Notes under the pieces: generated by a model
Seen by the model: the letters and a program-made list of their open reading frames with translations, nothing else
What the model was told of the DNA's origin: nothing
Database searches by the model: none
Shown: piece after piece, positions 30,206-39,903 of the stretch
How positions within the stretch are numbered: position 1 is the first letter of the stretch
Layout of the letters: each line of letters begins with the position of its first letter
Assembly: GCF_002009175.1 (NCBI RefSeq)
Contig: NZ_CP018047.1
Span: forward strand, 3,286,001 to 3,350,000
Length of the DNA stretch: 64,000 bases
Reading direction: 5' to 3'
Source: Streptomyces niveus
GTDB taxonomy: Bacteria; Actinomycetota; Actinomycetes; Streptomycetales; Streptomycetaceae
Program-made: the position numbers and the translations under genes

Positions 30206-30882
30206 CAGAGGGCGCCGCCCCCGGCGCGCACCAGCCCCGACTCGTACGCCAGCACCACGACCTGCACCCGGTCGCGCAGACCGAGCTTGGTGAGGATGCG
30301 GCCGACGTGCGTCTTCACGGTCGCCTCGGAGAGCACCAGCCGGGCGGCGATCTCGCCGTTCGACAGACCCTGGGCGACCAGCAGCATGACTTCGCGCTCG
30401 CGGCCGGTCAGCCTCTCCAGCGCGCCGGAGGCCGCGCCGCTCTGCTTGCCGCTCGGCAGCATGGCCGAGAAGCGGTCGAGCAGCCGCCGCGTCGTGGACG
30501 GCGCGACGACCGCGTCACCGCTGTGCACGGCGCGGATCGCGGTCAGCAGCTCGGACGGCGGCACGTCCTTGAGCATGAAGCCGCTGGCGCCCGCCTTGAG
30601 CCCCGAGAAGGCGTACTCGTCGAGGTCGAACGTGGTCAGGATGAGCACCTTGGGCGCGTCGGGCTCCGCGCAGATCCGGCGGGTCGCCTCCACACCGTCC
30701 AGCCGTGGCATGCGGACGTCCATCAGGACGACGTCCACGGCGGTGCCGCGCAGATTCTCGATCGCCTCCGCGCCGTCGCCCGCCTCCGCGACGACCTCCA
30801 TGTCCGGCTGTGCGGCCAGCACCATGCGAAAACCGGTGCGCAGCAGCACCTGGTCGTCGACGAGCATCACGCGGATCGACAT
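30205..30882 (-). CDS. NarL/LuxR-family response regulator
   Basis: 225 residues. Receiver domain with acidic VDDQ at 8-11, phospho-acceptor Asp55 (VVLMDVRMPRLDG) and the conserved Lys in MLKDVPP. A LuxR-type helix-turn-helix follows (LTGREREVMLLVAQGLSNGEIAARLVLSEATVKTHVGRIL, in segments). It is the partner of the kinase immediately upstream. The target genes are unknown; the TmrB-like gene is co-translated with it. Confidence 0.94.
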   Translation of the reverse strand: MSIRVMLVDDQVLLRTGFRMVLAAQPDMEVVAEAGDGAEAIENLRGTAVDVVLMDVRMPRLDGVEATRRICAEPDAPKVLILTTFDLDEYAFSGLKAGASGFMLKDVPPSELLTAIRAVHSGDAVVAPSTTRRLLDRFSAMLPSGKQSGAASGALERLTGREREVMLLVAQGLSNGEIAARLVLSEATVKTHVGRILTKLGLRDRVQVVVLAYESGLVRAGGGAL

Positions 30883-30957
30883 CGGCGGGTTCCTTGTCCG
30901 TTGGGTCCAGTGGTCGGTCGGGAGAGAGCGGGCGGGAGTGGCGGCGGCGGCGGACGC

Positions 30958-32160
30958 TCAGTGCGCGGGCTTCAGTGGAAGGAGCGCGCTGATGCGGAAG
31001 CCGCCCCCCGGGCGCGGCCCCGCGTCGAGCGTGCCGCCGACCATGCCGACGCGCTCACGCATCCCGATGAGACCGTGCCCCCGGCCGTCCGCGCCACCGT
31101 CCACGTACATCTCGTGGCCCGCGCCGCGCCCGTCGTCCTCGACCAGAAGTCCGAGCCCGTCGTCGAAGTAGACCAGACGCACGCTGGCCCCCACATCGGG
31201 TCCGCCGTGCTTACGGCTGTTGGTCAGGGCCTCCTGCACGATCCGGTACGCGGTGAGCTCCACCCCGCTCGGCAGCGAGCGGGGGGTGCCCTCGACCTTG
31301 AAGTCCACGGTGAGCCCCGCCGACCGCACCTGTTCGACCAGGTCCTCTATCTGCCGGACGTCGGGCTGCGGCACGTACTCGCCGCTCTCCTTGACGTCCC
31401 CTGTCCGCAGCACACCGAGCAGCCGGCGCATCTCCGCCAGCGCCTGCCGTCCGGTGCCCGAGATGGTCTCCAGGGCCTGTCTGGCCTGCTCGGGCGCGGT
31501 GTCGAGGACATAGGCGGCGCCGTCGGCCTGGACGACCATCACGGACACGTTGTGCGCGACGACGTCGTGCAGCTCGCGGGCGATCCGCGCGCGCTCGGCG
31601 GCGACGGCCACCTTGGCCTGCGCCTCGCGCTCCTTCTCCAGCCGGGTGGCGCGCTCCTCCAGCTCCGCGAAGTAGGCGCGACGGGTGCGGATGGAGTCGC
31701 CGAGCACCCAGGCGAGCACGAAGGGCACGGTCAGTACGACGGTGAGGAAGACCTGTCCGCTGAAGCTGGCCTCGGCGGAAGGCCAGCGCAGTGACGCGAG
31801 CGGTGCCGCGGCCACCCCGCCGATCAGCCCGAGACGGGTGGCCCAGCGGGGGCCGCCACGGGCGGCGACCGTGTAGATCAGCGCCAGCATGGCGAAGTCG
31901 GCCGGATTGACGCGGACATCGGCCAGCAGCTGGACCACGCCCAGGACGGCGGTCAGCAGCAGCATCTTGTCCGGGGCACGTCGGCGCAGCGCGACGGTCA
32001 GCGACAGCAGAAGGACGACGACGAGGGCCACGAGCATCCGCTCGGCGCCGTTGTTGCTCTCCACCCCGACCGACAGCACGGAGCACCCGAAGAGCACCAC
32101 AGCCCAGAAGCTGTCGACGCCCGTCGGGTGCCTGCGGAGAAAATCATAGAGACGCTGCAC
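30958..32160 (-). CDS. HisKA_3-type sensor histidine kinase
   Basis: 400 residues from GTG 32160. Several transmembrane helices in residues ~17-155, then a short coiled linker, the HisKA_3 box with His198 ([19 protein letters not shown]) and a GHKL ATPase domain ([28 protein letters not shown]). No long extracellular loop is visible, so it may sense a membrane signal as DesK/LiaS-like kinases do. 75 bp precede the response regulator on the same strand. Confidence 0.93.
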   Translation of the reverse strand: MQRLYDFLRRHPTGVDSFWAVVLFGCSVLSVGVESNNGAERMLVALVVVLLLSLTVALRRRAPDKMLLLTAVLGVVQLLADVRVNPADFAMLALIYTVAARGGPRWATRLGLIGGVAAAPLASLRWPSAEASFSGQVFLTVVLTVPFVLAWVLGDSIRTRRAYFAELEERATRLEKEREAQAKVAVAAERARIARELHDVVAHNVSVMVVQADGAAYVLDTAPEQARQALETISGTGRQALAEMRRLLGVLRTGDVKESGEYVPQPDVRQIEDLVEQVRSAGLTVDFKVEGTPRSLPSGVELTAYRIVQEALTNSRKHGGPDVGASVRLVYFDDGLGLLVEDDGRGAGHEMYVDGGADGRGHGLIGMRERVGMVGGTLDAGPRPGGGFRISALLPLKPAH

Positions 32161-32256
32161 GTAACCCAGCGTAGGGAAGCGGGAAAGGTAGAAGGGTCAA
32201 CCGGAGGGCCGATCCGGTCGGTCGGCACGTACTCCCCAAGGTGGAGACTTGGGCCC

Positions 32257-33357
32257 GTGACGGATGAGACGTGTAAGCGCGAGGGGGCCCACGGGGCTCT
32301 GTGGGCCCCGGAGCCACGTGGGTGGGCCGCGGCCATGGAGAGCGCGCTGTACGGCCCTGAGGGCTTCTACCGGCGCCCTGAGGGGCCCGCCGGGCACTTC
32401 CGTACCTCCGTGCACGCCTCCCCGCTGTTCGCGTCGGCCGTCGCGCGCCTGCTGGTGGCGACGGCGGAGGCGCTGGACACCGACGAGATCGCGCTGGTCG
32501 ACGTCGGCGCGGGGCGCGGGGAGCTGCTGACAGGGGTCCTGGCCGCCGTACCGGACGGGCTGGCCGTAAGGCCGTACGCCGTCGAACGGGCCGCCCGCCC
32601 GCCGGGCCTGGACGCGCGTGTGGAGTGGACCGACCGGCCGCCGGCCGGTGTGCGCGGGCTGCTGTTCGCCAACGAGTGGCTGGACAACGTGCCGGTGGAC
32701 GTCGCCGAGACGGGGCCGGACGGGACGGTGCGGTACGTCCTGGTCAGCCCCGACGGCACGGAGCGGCCCGGACCACCTGTCGACGGCGCGGACGCCGCGT
32801 GGCTGGCGCGCTGGTGGCCGATGGCCGAGCCGGGGTCGCGCGCGGAGATCGGGCGCACCCGTGACGAGGCGTGGGCCGCCGCCGTGGCGACGCTTGACCG
32901 GGGGCTGGCGGTGGCCGTCGACTACGCCCATGTACGGGACGACCGGCCGCTGTTCGGCACGCTGACCGGGTTCCGGGACGGCCGCGAGGTGCGCCCGGTG
33001 CCGGACGGGAGCTGCGACATCACCGCGCATGTCGCGCTGGACGCGTGCGCGGCGGCGGTCGCGGCGGAGTGGTCGGACGACACGGGTGGCGTGGGTGGCA
33101 CGGACGACGGCGCGGGCGACGCGGACATCAGGGGCGGCGCGGCGGCCTTCGTACTGAGCCAGCGCGAGGCCCTGCACCGCCTCGGTGTCAGCGGGCGCCG
33201 CCCGCCGCTCTCCCTCGCCACGGACGACCCCGCCTCCTACGTAGGCGCGCTCGCCACCGCCGGCCAGGCCGCCGAACTCACCGCCCGCGGCGGCCTCGGC
33301 GACTTCGGCTGGCTGATGACCCCCGTCCGGACCGCTCTGAGAGACTGGGCCCCATGA
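32257..33357 (+). CDS. MidA/NDUFAF7-like SAM-dependent methyltransferase (DUF185 family)
   Basis: 366 residues from GTG 32257; ATG 32335 is an alternative 26 codons in. The N-terminal block [14 protein letters not shown]...[20 protein letters not shown] and the SAM site [15 protein letters not shown] match the DUF185/MidA layout. So does [11 protein letters not shown], corresponding to the ANE-x-LDALPV motif. Mitochondrial NDUFAF7, of this family, dimethylates an arginine of the complex I 49-kDa subunit. The next gene encodes a homologue of that subunit and overlaps this one by 4 nt (ATGA at 33354), so the two are translationally coupled. The protein-arginine target is inference from the partner gene. 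Confidence 0.85.
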   Translation: MTDETCKREGAHGALWAPEPRGWAAAMESALYGPEGFYRRPEGPAGHFRTSVHASPLFASAVARLLVATAEALDTDEIALVDVGAGRGELLTGVLAAVPDGLAVRPYAVERAARPPGLDARVEWTDRPPAGVRGLLFANEWLDNVPVDVAETGPDGTVRYVLVSPDGTERPGPPVDGADAAWLARWWPMAEPGSRAEIGRTRDEAWAAAVATLDRGLAVAVDYAHVRDDRPLFGTLTGFRDGREVRPVPDGSCDITAHVALDACAAAVAAEWSDDTGGVGGTDDGAGDADIRGGAAAFVLSQREALHRLGVSGRRPPLSLATDDPASYVGALATAGQAAELTARGGLGDFGWLMTPVRTALRDWAP

Positions 33358-34505
33358 CGGAGACCACCCGCACGACGGTCGGCATCGGCGGCGCGGCCGA
33401 GAGCACGGACATGGTGCTCAACATCGGGCCCCAGCACCCCTCCACGCACGGTGTGCTCCGACTGCGACTGGTACTCGACGGCGAGGTGATCCAGCACGCC
33501 GAGCCGGTCATCGGCTATATGCACCGCGGCGCCGAGAAGCTGTTCGAGGCGCGCGACTACCGCCAGATCGTGATGCTCGCCAACCGCCACGACTGGCTGT
33601 CGGCGTTCTCCAACGAGCTGGGTGTGGTGATGGCCGTCGAGCGCATGCTCGGTATGGAGGTACCGCAGCGCGCCGTCTGGACCCGGACCCTGCTCGCCGA
33701 GCTGAACCGGATGCTCAACCATCTGATGTTCCTCGGCTCCTACCCCCTCGAACTGGGCGGGATCACCCCGGTGTTCCACGCCTTCCGGGAGCGTGAGGAG
33801 CTCCAGGCCGTCATGGAGGAGATCTCCGGCGGCCGGATGCACTTCATGTTCAACCGGGTCGGCGGTCTCAAGGAGGACCTGCCCGCAGGCTGGCTGGGCC
33901 GCGCCAGGCACGCGGTCTCCGAGGTCCGATCGCGGATGGACGTCTACGACAGGCTGGTCCTCGGCAACGAGATCTTCCGGGGCCGGACCCGTGGCGTGGG
34001 CGTCCTGTCGGCGGAGGCCGTGCACGCGTACGGGGTCTCGGGGCCGATCGCGCGGGCCTCGGGCGTGGACTTCGATCTGCGCCGTGACGAGCCGTATCTC
34101 GCGTACGGCGAACTCCAGGACACGCTCAAGGTCGTGACCCGCGAGGCCGGCGACTGTCTGGCCCGCTTCGAGTGCCTGCTTGAGCAGACCCACAACTCGC
34201 TGGATCTCGCGGACGCGTGTCTGGACCGCATCGCGGACCTGGAGCCCGGTCCGATCAACCAGCGGCTGCCCAAGGTCCTCAAGGCACCCGAGGGACACAC
34301 GTACGCCTGGACCGAGAACCCGCTCGGCATCAACGGCTACTACCTGGTGTCGAAGGGCGAGAAGACGCCGTACCGGCTGAAGCTGCGCTCGGCGTCCTTC
34401 AACAACATCCAGGCCCTCACGGAGTTGCTGCCGGGCACCCTGGTCGCCGACATGGTGGCGATCCTCGGCTCGCTCTTCTTCGTCGTCGGCGACATCGACA
34501 AGTAG
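33354..34505 (+). CDS. nuoD: Orphan NuoD-like NADH-quinone oxidoreductase subunit (NuoD2)
   Basis: 383 residues, full length for the 49-kDa/NuoD subunit of complex I. The N-terminal quinone-site loop [12 protein letters not shown] is intact (H28, H32). [10 protein letters not shown] (R58), [29 protein letters not shown] and the C-terminal [17 protein letters not shown] are recognisable. No other nuo gene is nearby, so this is a paralogue outside a complex I operon. Compared with Thermus Nqo4 as I remember it, quinone-contact Tyr87 corresponds to W81 and Asp139 to E133. Coupled to the upstream methyltransferase gene. It may assemble into an alternative complex or be a regulatory paralogue. Confidence 0.93.
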   Translation: MTETTRTTVGIGGAAESTDMVLNIGPQHPSTHGVLRLRLVLDGEVIQHAEPVIGYMHRGAEKLFEARDYRQIVMLANRHDWLSAFSNELGVVMAVERMLGMEVPQRAVWTRTLLAELNRMLNHLMFLGSYPLELGGITPVFHAFREREELQAVMEEISGGRMHFMFNRVGGLKEDLPAGWLGRARHAVSEVRSRMDVYDRLVLGNEIFRGRTRGVGVLSAEAVHAYGVSGPIARASGVDFDLRRDEPYLAYGELQDTLKVVTREAGDCLARFECLLEQTHNSLDLADACLDRIADLEPGPINQRLPKVLKAPEGHTYAWTENPLGINGYYLVSKGEKTPYRLKLRSASFNNIQALTELLPGTLVADMVAILGSLFFVVGDIDK

Positions 34506-34546
34506 GCCGGGCCGGGGCGCCGTCCAGGTCCAGGCTGCGTCCGCGA

Positions 34547-34576
34547 AGCGCCGCCCGCCTGCGGGCGGACGGCGCT
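34547..34576. terminator. Hairpin between nuoD2 and the convergent gene
   Basis: Stem of 12 pairs with one A-C mismatch (34547-34559 with 34564-34576), 4-nt loop, between convergent stops at 34505 and 34593. Confidence 0.6.
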
Positions 34577-34592
34577 ACTTCCCGGACATGCC

Positions 34593-35795
34593 CTAGGAGC
34601 CGATCGCGCTGCGCAGCTGGCCCAGCGGCAGCGGCTCCGTCTCGTCGTGCTCGGTCAGGTCGATGACCTGACCCACCGCCCGGTCCCCGGTCCCGCGCTG
34701 TACGGCCAGGGCCTCCTCGCCGACCACATCGGCCAGGTCCTCGCGCTGGGCGCGCTCCAGCTGCGCCTGGTCCGGCCGTCCGGCCCCGGTGTCCACGGCC
34801 TCCGCGTCGGCCGGGCCGTCCTCCGTGGCGTCGGCGGGCGGTTCGATCGCCGCCGGGCCGCCGCCCTTCTGCGTACCGAAGAAGTCGAACCCTCCCTCGG
34901 GGCCGCGCTGGAGCCGGTGCCGCCGGTTGTACGGGACGATCGCCGACGCGCCCGGGTGGGGGCGGGTGGCGGGCAGGGACGACGTCGGCCGGACCTTCAG
35001 CGGCAGCGCGGACGACGGGCGCGTGTGCTGCTCGGCGGCCGTGGCCGCCTCCGCCGCGCGCCGCTCCTCGGCCGCCTTCTCCCGCTGGGCCCGGTCCCGT
35101 TCCGCCCGCTCGGCGCGTGCCTTCTTCTCGGCCTTCGCGGCCTGCTTCGCCCGCTCCGCCTCCGCCTCGGCCTCGCGGGCCGCGCGTTCGGCGAGCTGGC
35201 GCCGGCGGGCGTCTTCGAGGATCCGCCTGGTGTGCTGCGTGATGCCGTTGCGCGTCAGGTCGTCCAGGGCCTTCGCGGCCCGGAAGTACACCGACGCGGT
35301 GGGCGTACTGCCCGCGGGGGGCAGCGCTTTGGGCTCCTGGGCCGCCTCGATCGCGAGCTGCCGCCGGCCCTCCAGCGCGCTGGCCCGCGCGGTCTCCGCC
35401 GTGGCGTACCGCCGCAGGAGCGCCGCGTGCTCACCGCGCAGCTTCGCGAGTTCGACCCGCTTGGCGCGCAGTTTTGTCTCCAGCCGGGTGCGAATCTCGC
35501 GCGATTCGTCGATATCGGCTTCGAGTTCGGCTATTCGTTCCTCGGTCTTCCACTCCTCGCTGGCCCGCGCGCGCAACAGCTCCGCGACACGCCTGCCCGC
35601 CGCCGAGTCCCAACTGCGCATCAGATAGGCGCCGGTGGCGGCGGCGGCCGCGGTGACGACCACCAGACCGCGGAGCGCCACGGGTTCCGCGAGGAGCCAG
35701 GCACCCGCGGCGCAGAGAGCCGCGGCCCCCGCTACGGCCGACGGCGGCAGAATCCTGTGGAGGGGCGGGGAATGGCGATGGCGTCCACGTGGCAT
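34593..35795 (-). CDS. Coiled-coil membrane protein of unknown function
   Basis: 400 residues from ATG 35795. Two close transmembrane helices (~18-60) follow a basic N-terminus. Residues ~65-140 are a heptad-rich coiled coil (AELEADIDESREIRTRLETKL, RVELAKLRGEHAALLRRYA). A second highly charged Glu/Arg/Ala helix spans ~185-250. A Pro-rich linker and acidic C-terminal region follow. No enzymatic motif. Proteins of this shape often act as cytoskeletal or membrane scaffolds, but nothing here shows a partner. Confidence 0.78.
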   Translation of the reverse strand: MPRGRHRHSPPLHRILPPSAVAGAAALCAAGAWLLAEPVALRGLVVVTAAAAATGAYLMRSWDSAAGRRVAELLRARASEEWKTEERIAELEADIDESREIRTRLETKLRAKRVELAKLRGEHAALLRRYATAETARASALEGRRQLAIEAAQEPKALPPAGSTPTASVYFRAAKALDDLTRNGITQHTRRILEDARRRQLAERAAREAEAEAERAKQAAKAEKKARAERAERDRAQREKAAEERRAAEAATAAEQHTRPSSALPLKVRPTSSLPATRPHPGASAIVPYNRRHRLQRGPEGGFDFFGTQKGGGPAAIEPPADATEDGPADAEAVDTGAGRPDQAQLERAQREDLADVVGEEALAVQRGTGDRAVGQVIDLTEHDETEPLPLGQLRSAIGS

Positions 35796-35902
35796 GGCCC
35801 GAAATTTACCGCGCGTGGACGCGGAATGGGGGTCGGCCGGACAATCTTTCCCCGTCCGTTGCCGACTCCACTCCCGTCGCTCTACTTCACGGCGCCCGGC
35901 GG

Positions 35903-36877
35903 CTACTTGCCGATCAGACCTTTCGACTCCAGATACTCCTTGGCGACATCCGCGGGCTTCGCGCGTTCCGCGTCGACCTTCAGGTTGAGCTTCGCGAGAT
36001 CCTCTGTCGTGAGGGCGTCGCTGAGTTTGCCGAGAAGGTCCGCTATCTCCTGGGAACCGGCGTCCTTGGCATTGACCACCGGAAGTACGTTGTCCGCGTT
36101 CTGAAGCTTCTTGTCGTCCTCCAGGACCACCAGACCGAAGCTGTCGAGCGTGCCGTCGGTGGTGGTGCTGAGCACCAGCTGGTCCTTGCCGTCCTTCACC
36201 GCCTGCTTGGCCTGCGGAGTGCCGACACCCTGCGGGTCGATGCCGGTGACGTCGATCCCGTACGTCTTCTTCAAGCCGGGCGCGCAGAACGGCCGCACCT
36301 CGCACTCGTCACCCGCGGCGATCTTCACCTTGAGCTTCGACGCGCCCAGATCCGAAAGCGTCTTGAGGTTGTTCTTCTCCGCGTATTCCTTGGTCACGGC
36401 GAAGGCGTTCTGGTCGACCGCCTTGCCGGCGGGCAGCACCTTCAGCCCGAGCGGCTCGGCCAGCTTCTCCAGGGCGGCGACCGTGGCGGCCGTGTCGCTG
36501 GAGGCGAGCGGGGTCTTCAACGCCTCGTCCGCGCCGTTCACCTTGGCGTTGAGGAATTCGGTGAGCGTCGCCGCGTACTCCGGGACGACGTCTATCTCGC
36601 CCTTCTCCAGGGAGGGCTCGTACAGCTCGCGGTTCTTCACCGTGGTGACGGAGGTGTCGTATCCGCCGTCACCGAGGATCTGCGCGTAGAGCTCGGCGAG
36701 CACCTTGGACTCGGTGAAGGCCGCCGCACCGACGACGAGGGAGCCCTTCTTGTCGGAGCCCGAGCCCTTGTCGGAACCACCGTCCGATTCCAGGCTGTCG
36801 CCGCCGCACGCGACGAGCGACCCGGTGAGGACGACAGCGCCAAGTACCGCACCCGCCATGCGCGAGGTCTTGCTCAT
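35903..36877 (-). CDS. Osmoprotectant (glycine betaine/choline) ABC substrate-binding lipoprotein
   Basis: 324 residues. A lipoprotein signal ends at LVAC (about residue 24), followed by a Gly/Ser/Asp linker. The OpuAC-type periplasmic-binding fold follows: LVVGAAAFTESKVLAELYAQIL at the start and GYDTSV later. It should capture quaternary-ammonium osmolytes outside the membrane and pass them to the two permeases upstream in the same operon. 99 bp separate it from the nearest permease gene. Confidence 0.9.
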   Translation of the reverse strand: MSKTSRMAGAVLGAVVLTGSLVACGGDSLESDGGSDKGSGSDKKGSLVVGAAAFTESKVLAELYAQILGDGGYDTSVTTVKNRELYEPSLEKGEIDVVPEYAATLTEFLNAKVNGADEALKTPLASSDTAATVAALEKLAEPLGLKVLPAGKAVDQNAFAVTKEYAEKNNLKTLSDLGASKLKVKIAAGDECEVRPFCAPGLKKTYGIDVTGIDPQGVGTPQAKQAVKDGKDQLVLSTTTDGTLDSFGLVVLEDDKKLQNADNVLPVVNAKDAGSQEIADLLGKLSDALTTEDLAKLNLKVDAERAKPADVAKEYLESKGLIGK

Positions 36878-36934
36878 GAGAGTTCACCATCCGTAGAGGC
36901 CTGAGATAAGGCCGAGAAAGTCGAGAAAGTCGTT

Positions 36935-36986
36935 CGTCACACGGTCGTCGTGTCACTCGAGTCACTCCGGCCGTCGTCACACGGTC
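36935..36986. repeat. 12-bp direct repeat at the permease/binding-protein junction
   Basis: CGTCACACGGTC occurs at 36935-36946 and 36975-36986, 40 bp apart; the second copy covers the stop codon of the permease gene. A GAGAAAGTC pair lies just before. Confidence 0.45.
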
Positions 36987-37774
36987 TTCGTCACCCGGTC
37001 CCGCGGAAGCGAGTCACCCGTCGGGGGCGAGTCGCCGGTGCTGAGGGCGTCCTTCTGAACGCCGTTCTGAGCGCCGTCGCGGGTGCCGGGCGACGCTGCC
37101 CGGGTGGCGACGGCGGGCGGAGACGGGTCGAGCACCCGGTCCACCGCGACGAGCACGCCCTCGACCAGCAGCGCGAGGAGCGCCACCAGGAGCGCGCCCG
37201 CGACCACCTGCGGGGTGTCGTACGTGTTGAAGCCGGCGGTGATGATCCGCCCGAGGCCGCCCTGCCCCACCATCGCCGCGATGGTGGCCGTGGCGACCAC
37301 CTGCACGGACGCCGAGCGCAGACCGGTCATCACCATCGGGTACGCCAGGGGCAGCTCGACCCGGAGGAAGAGCTGGCGACCGGACATCCCCATGCCCCGT
37401 GCGGCTTCCAGCACCGCGCGGTCCACCTCCCGCATACCCACATAGGCGTTGGTCAGCAGCGGTGGCACGGCGAAGAGCACGAGCGCGACGATGGTCGGCA
37501 CATAGCCGGCGTTGCGCAGCGGGGAGAGCATGAACAGGGCGAGCACGGCGAAGACCGGGATCGCCCGCCCCACGTTGGAGATGTTGATCGCGAGCGCGCC
37601 GCCCTTGCCGATGTGCCCGAGGTAGAAGGCTGTCGGCAGGGCTATCGCGCAGGCGAGCGCGAGCGCGACCCCGCTGACGTACACATGCTCACCGAGCCGG
37701 GCCAGGGCCCCGCCCTCGCCGGACCAGTTGGAGCCGGTGATCAACCAGGTCCACGCGTCACCCAGGACACCCAT
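36977..37774 (-). CDS. Osmoprotectant ABC transporter permease
   Basis: 265 residues, about five to six transmembrane helices. The BPD-type coupling loop is VLEAARGMGMSGRQLFLRVELPLAYPMVMTGL (in segments, ~residue 145), with AMVGQGGLGRIITAGF near the end, as in OpuBB/OpuBD proteins. The last ~40 residues are a hydrophilic Pro/Asp/Thr tail. Begins 3 bp after the other permease stops. Confidence 0.92.
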   Translation of the reverse strand: MGVLGDAWTWLITGSNWSGEGGALARLGEHVYVSGVALALACAIALPTAFYLGHIGKGGALAINISNVGRAIPVFAVLALFMLSPLRNAGYVPTIVALVLFAVPPLLTNAYVGMREVDRAVLEAARGMGMSGRQLFLRVELPLAYPMVMTGLRSASVQVVATATIAAMVGQGGLGRIITAGFNTYDTPQVVAGALLVALLALLVEGVLVAVDRVLDPSPPAVATRAASPGTRDGAQNGVQKDALSTGDSPPTGDSLPRDRVTKTV

Positions 37775-37777
37775 GGG

Positions 37778-38515
37778 TCAGCCCCCCACCTTCACCGGGT
37801 CGCCGGACCGGCCCGCGCGCGCCGGACGTGCCGTGCGGCCCTTGCCCGTACGTATGCGCGTCCAGGGCGTGAGCAGCCGCTGGAGTCCCAGGAGCAGCAG
37901 GTCGGCGGTGACCGCCAGCAGCACGCACAGCACGGAGGCGGTGAGCACCTGCGCCTTGAACAGGCTCGGCAGCGCGTCCTCGATGAGATTGCCGAGACCG
38001 CCGCGCCCCACGATCGAGCCGACGGTCGTCAGCGCGATCGTGGAGACCGTCGCGATCCGGATCCCCGCCATCAGCGCGGGCAGGGCGAGCGGCAGCTCGA
38101 CCTCCCAGAGCAGCCGCCCGGAGCCGTATCCCATCCCACGGGCGGCCTCCTTGGCCTCCGCGGGGACGGAGTCGAGGCCCGCCATGATGTTCCTCACGAG
38201 GATCGTCAGGGAGTAGAGCACCAGGCCGGTGACCACCAGCGCGGTCGACAGCCCGAAGAACGGCAGCAGCAGCGAGAACATCGCCAGCGACGGGATCGTG
38301 TAGAGCAGTGTCGTCAGTCCGAGTACGGGGCCGGCGAAAGCCGGTTTGCCGCGGGCGAGCAGCGCCAGTGGAAAGGCCACGAGCAGCCCGATGAGGACCG
38401 AGACGACGGTGATCCCGATGTGCTGGACCGTCGCATCGATCAACTCCTGGCTACGGGAGCGGAGATACTCTCCGCAGATCCATTCGTTCGCCGCCAGACA
38501 GCTTTGAGTGCTCAT
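37778..38515 (-). CDS. Osmoprotectant ABC transporter permease
   Basis: 245 residues. The N-terminus has an outer-face segment (ANEWICGEYLRSRSQELIDATVQHIG) before ~5 transmembrane helices. The EAA coupling loop is AEAKEAARGMGYGSGRLLWEVELPLALPAL, with VGSIVGRGGLGNLIEDAL later. Forms the membrane channel with the second permease. Divergent from the ATPase gene across a 143-bp control region, so the importer is split into two transcripts. Confidence 0.92.
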   Translation of the reverse strand: MSTQSCLAANEWICGEYLRSRSQELIDATVQHIGITVVSVLIGLLVAFPLALLARGKPAFAGPVLGLTTLLYTIPSLAMFSLLLPFFGLSTALVVTGLVLYSLTILVRNIMAGLDSVPAEAKEAARGMGYGSGRLLWEVELPLALPALMAGIRIATVSTIALTTVGSIVGRGGLGNLIEDALPSLFKAQVLTASVLCVLLAVTADLLLLGLQRLLTPWTRIRTGKGRTARPARAGRSGDPVKVGG

Positions 38516-38658
38516 CCACCCCCGCCTCCCCTATCTCCCCGAACGTATGTCTGGTGTCTTTGTCTGGGCGACCCTATCCCCGACCACCGACAATCGCGGA
38601 AGGCCGCCACATTCCAGCAACATTGCCTTCACACAAGACGCGTCACAATGGGGAAATC

Positions 38659-39831
38659 ATGATCCGATTCGAGCACGTCACCAAGCGGTACCCGGACGGC
38701 ACCACGGCCGTCGACGACCTCAGCCTGGAGGTCGGAGCGGGCGAGCTGGTCACGCTCGTCGGACCGTCCGGCTGCGGCAAGACCACCACCATGAAGATGG
38801 TCAACCGGTTGATCGAACCGACCGAAGGCCGAATATTCATGGACGGGGACGACATATCGACCATCGACCCCGTCCAACTCCGCCGCCGGATCGGTTATGT
38901 GATCCAGCAGGTCGGCCTCTTCCCCCACAAGACGATCCTGGAGAACACGGCGACCGTCCCCCATCTCCTGGGCTGGCAGCGCGCCAAGGGACGTGAGCGC
39001 GCGGCCGAACTCCTCGACCTGGTCGGCCTCGACCCGTCCGTCTACGGAGACCGCTACCCCGAACAGCTCTCCGGCGGGCAGCGCCAGCGTGTCGGCGTGG
39101 CACGGGCCCTCGCCGCCGACCCGCCCGTCCTGCTGATGGACGAGCCCTTCGGCGCGGTCGACCCCGTCGTACGCGAACACCTCCAGAACGAGTTCCTGAA
39201 GCTCCAGGCCGCCGTCAACAAGACCGTGCTCTTCGTCACTCACGACATCGAGGAGGCGGTCCGGCTCGGTGACCGGATCGCCGTCTACGGACAGGGCACC
39301 ATCGAGCAGTTCGACGCCCCCGCCGCCGTGCTGGGCACTCCCGCCACGCCGTACGTCGCCGACTTCGTCGGCGCGGACCGCGGCCTCAAGCGCCTCTCGG
39401 TCACGCCGATCGAGGAGGGCGACCTGGAGCAGCCGCCCGTCGTGCACCTGGACGACCCGCTGCGGGCGGCTGCGGCGAAGCTTTCCAAGGAGGGCGCGCG
39501 CTGGGCGGTCGTCCTGGACGCCGGGGACAATCTGCACGGCTGGATCTCCACCGAGCAGACCGCCTCCTCGGGCACCGTGCGGGAGCACGCCCGCCGTATG
39601 GAGGCGTGGCTGCCCGTCGGCGCCTCACTCAAGCAGGCGTTCTCCACGATGCTCCAGCACGACGCCGGCTGGATCGCCGTCATCGACAAGGAGGAGACGG
39701 GTCGCTTCCTCGGCGTCCTGACCCCGGCCCGGCTGCACGAGGCGCTGCGCCGCTCGATCGACGCGGACGCGCACGCCATCCCCCGCACCGAGGTGGAGCT
39801 GGAGACGGTCGCGCAGATCGCCGCGCCCTGA
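38659..39831 (+). CDS. Osmoprotectant ABC transporter ATP-binding protein with CBS domains
   Basis: 390 residues from ATG 38659, preceded by GGGGA. Walker A GPSGCGKTT (~35-43), signature LSGGQRQRVGVARAL (~136), Walker B VLLMDEPFGAVDP. The C-terminal ~120 residues form a CBS-domain pair (DDPLRAAAAKLSKEGARWAVVLD...; DAGWIAVIDKEETGRFLGVLT), which in OpuA/OpuC-type ATPases senses ionic strength or c-di-AMP. disA in this window makes c-di-AMP, but no link is shown by sequence. Confidence 0.93.
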   Translation: MIRFEHVTKRYPDGTTAVDDLSLEVGAGELVTLVGPSGCGKTTTMKMVNRLIEPTEGRIFMDGDDISTIDPVQLRRRIGYVIQQVGLFPHKTILENTATVPHLLGWQRAKGRERAAELLDLVGLDPSVYGDRYPEQLSGGQRQRVGVARALAADPPVLLMDEPFGAVDPVVREHLQNEFLKLQAAVNKTVLFVTHDIEEAVRLGDRIAVYGQGTIEQFDAPAAVLGTPATPYVADFVGADRGLKRLSVTPIEEGDLEQPPVVHLDDPLRAAAAKLSKEGARWAVVLDAGDNLHGWISTEQTASSGTVREHARRMEAWLPVGASLKQAFSTMLQHDAGWIAVIDKEETGRFLGVLTPARLHEALRRSIDADAHAIPRTEVELETVAQIAAP

Positions 39832-39903
39832 CGCACCCGGCGGGCGGGGCCGCGCCGCCCGGCGGGCACGTCCCCGCCCCCGTACGGGCCTAGGGTGGGA
39901 CGT

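Noticed and set aside
36950..38662. Plus-strand 570-codon open frame opposite the permease genes
   Set aside because: Composition is His/Arg/Gly/Gln-rich and mirrors two clear permeases.
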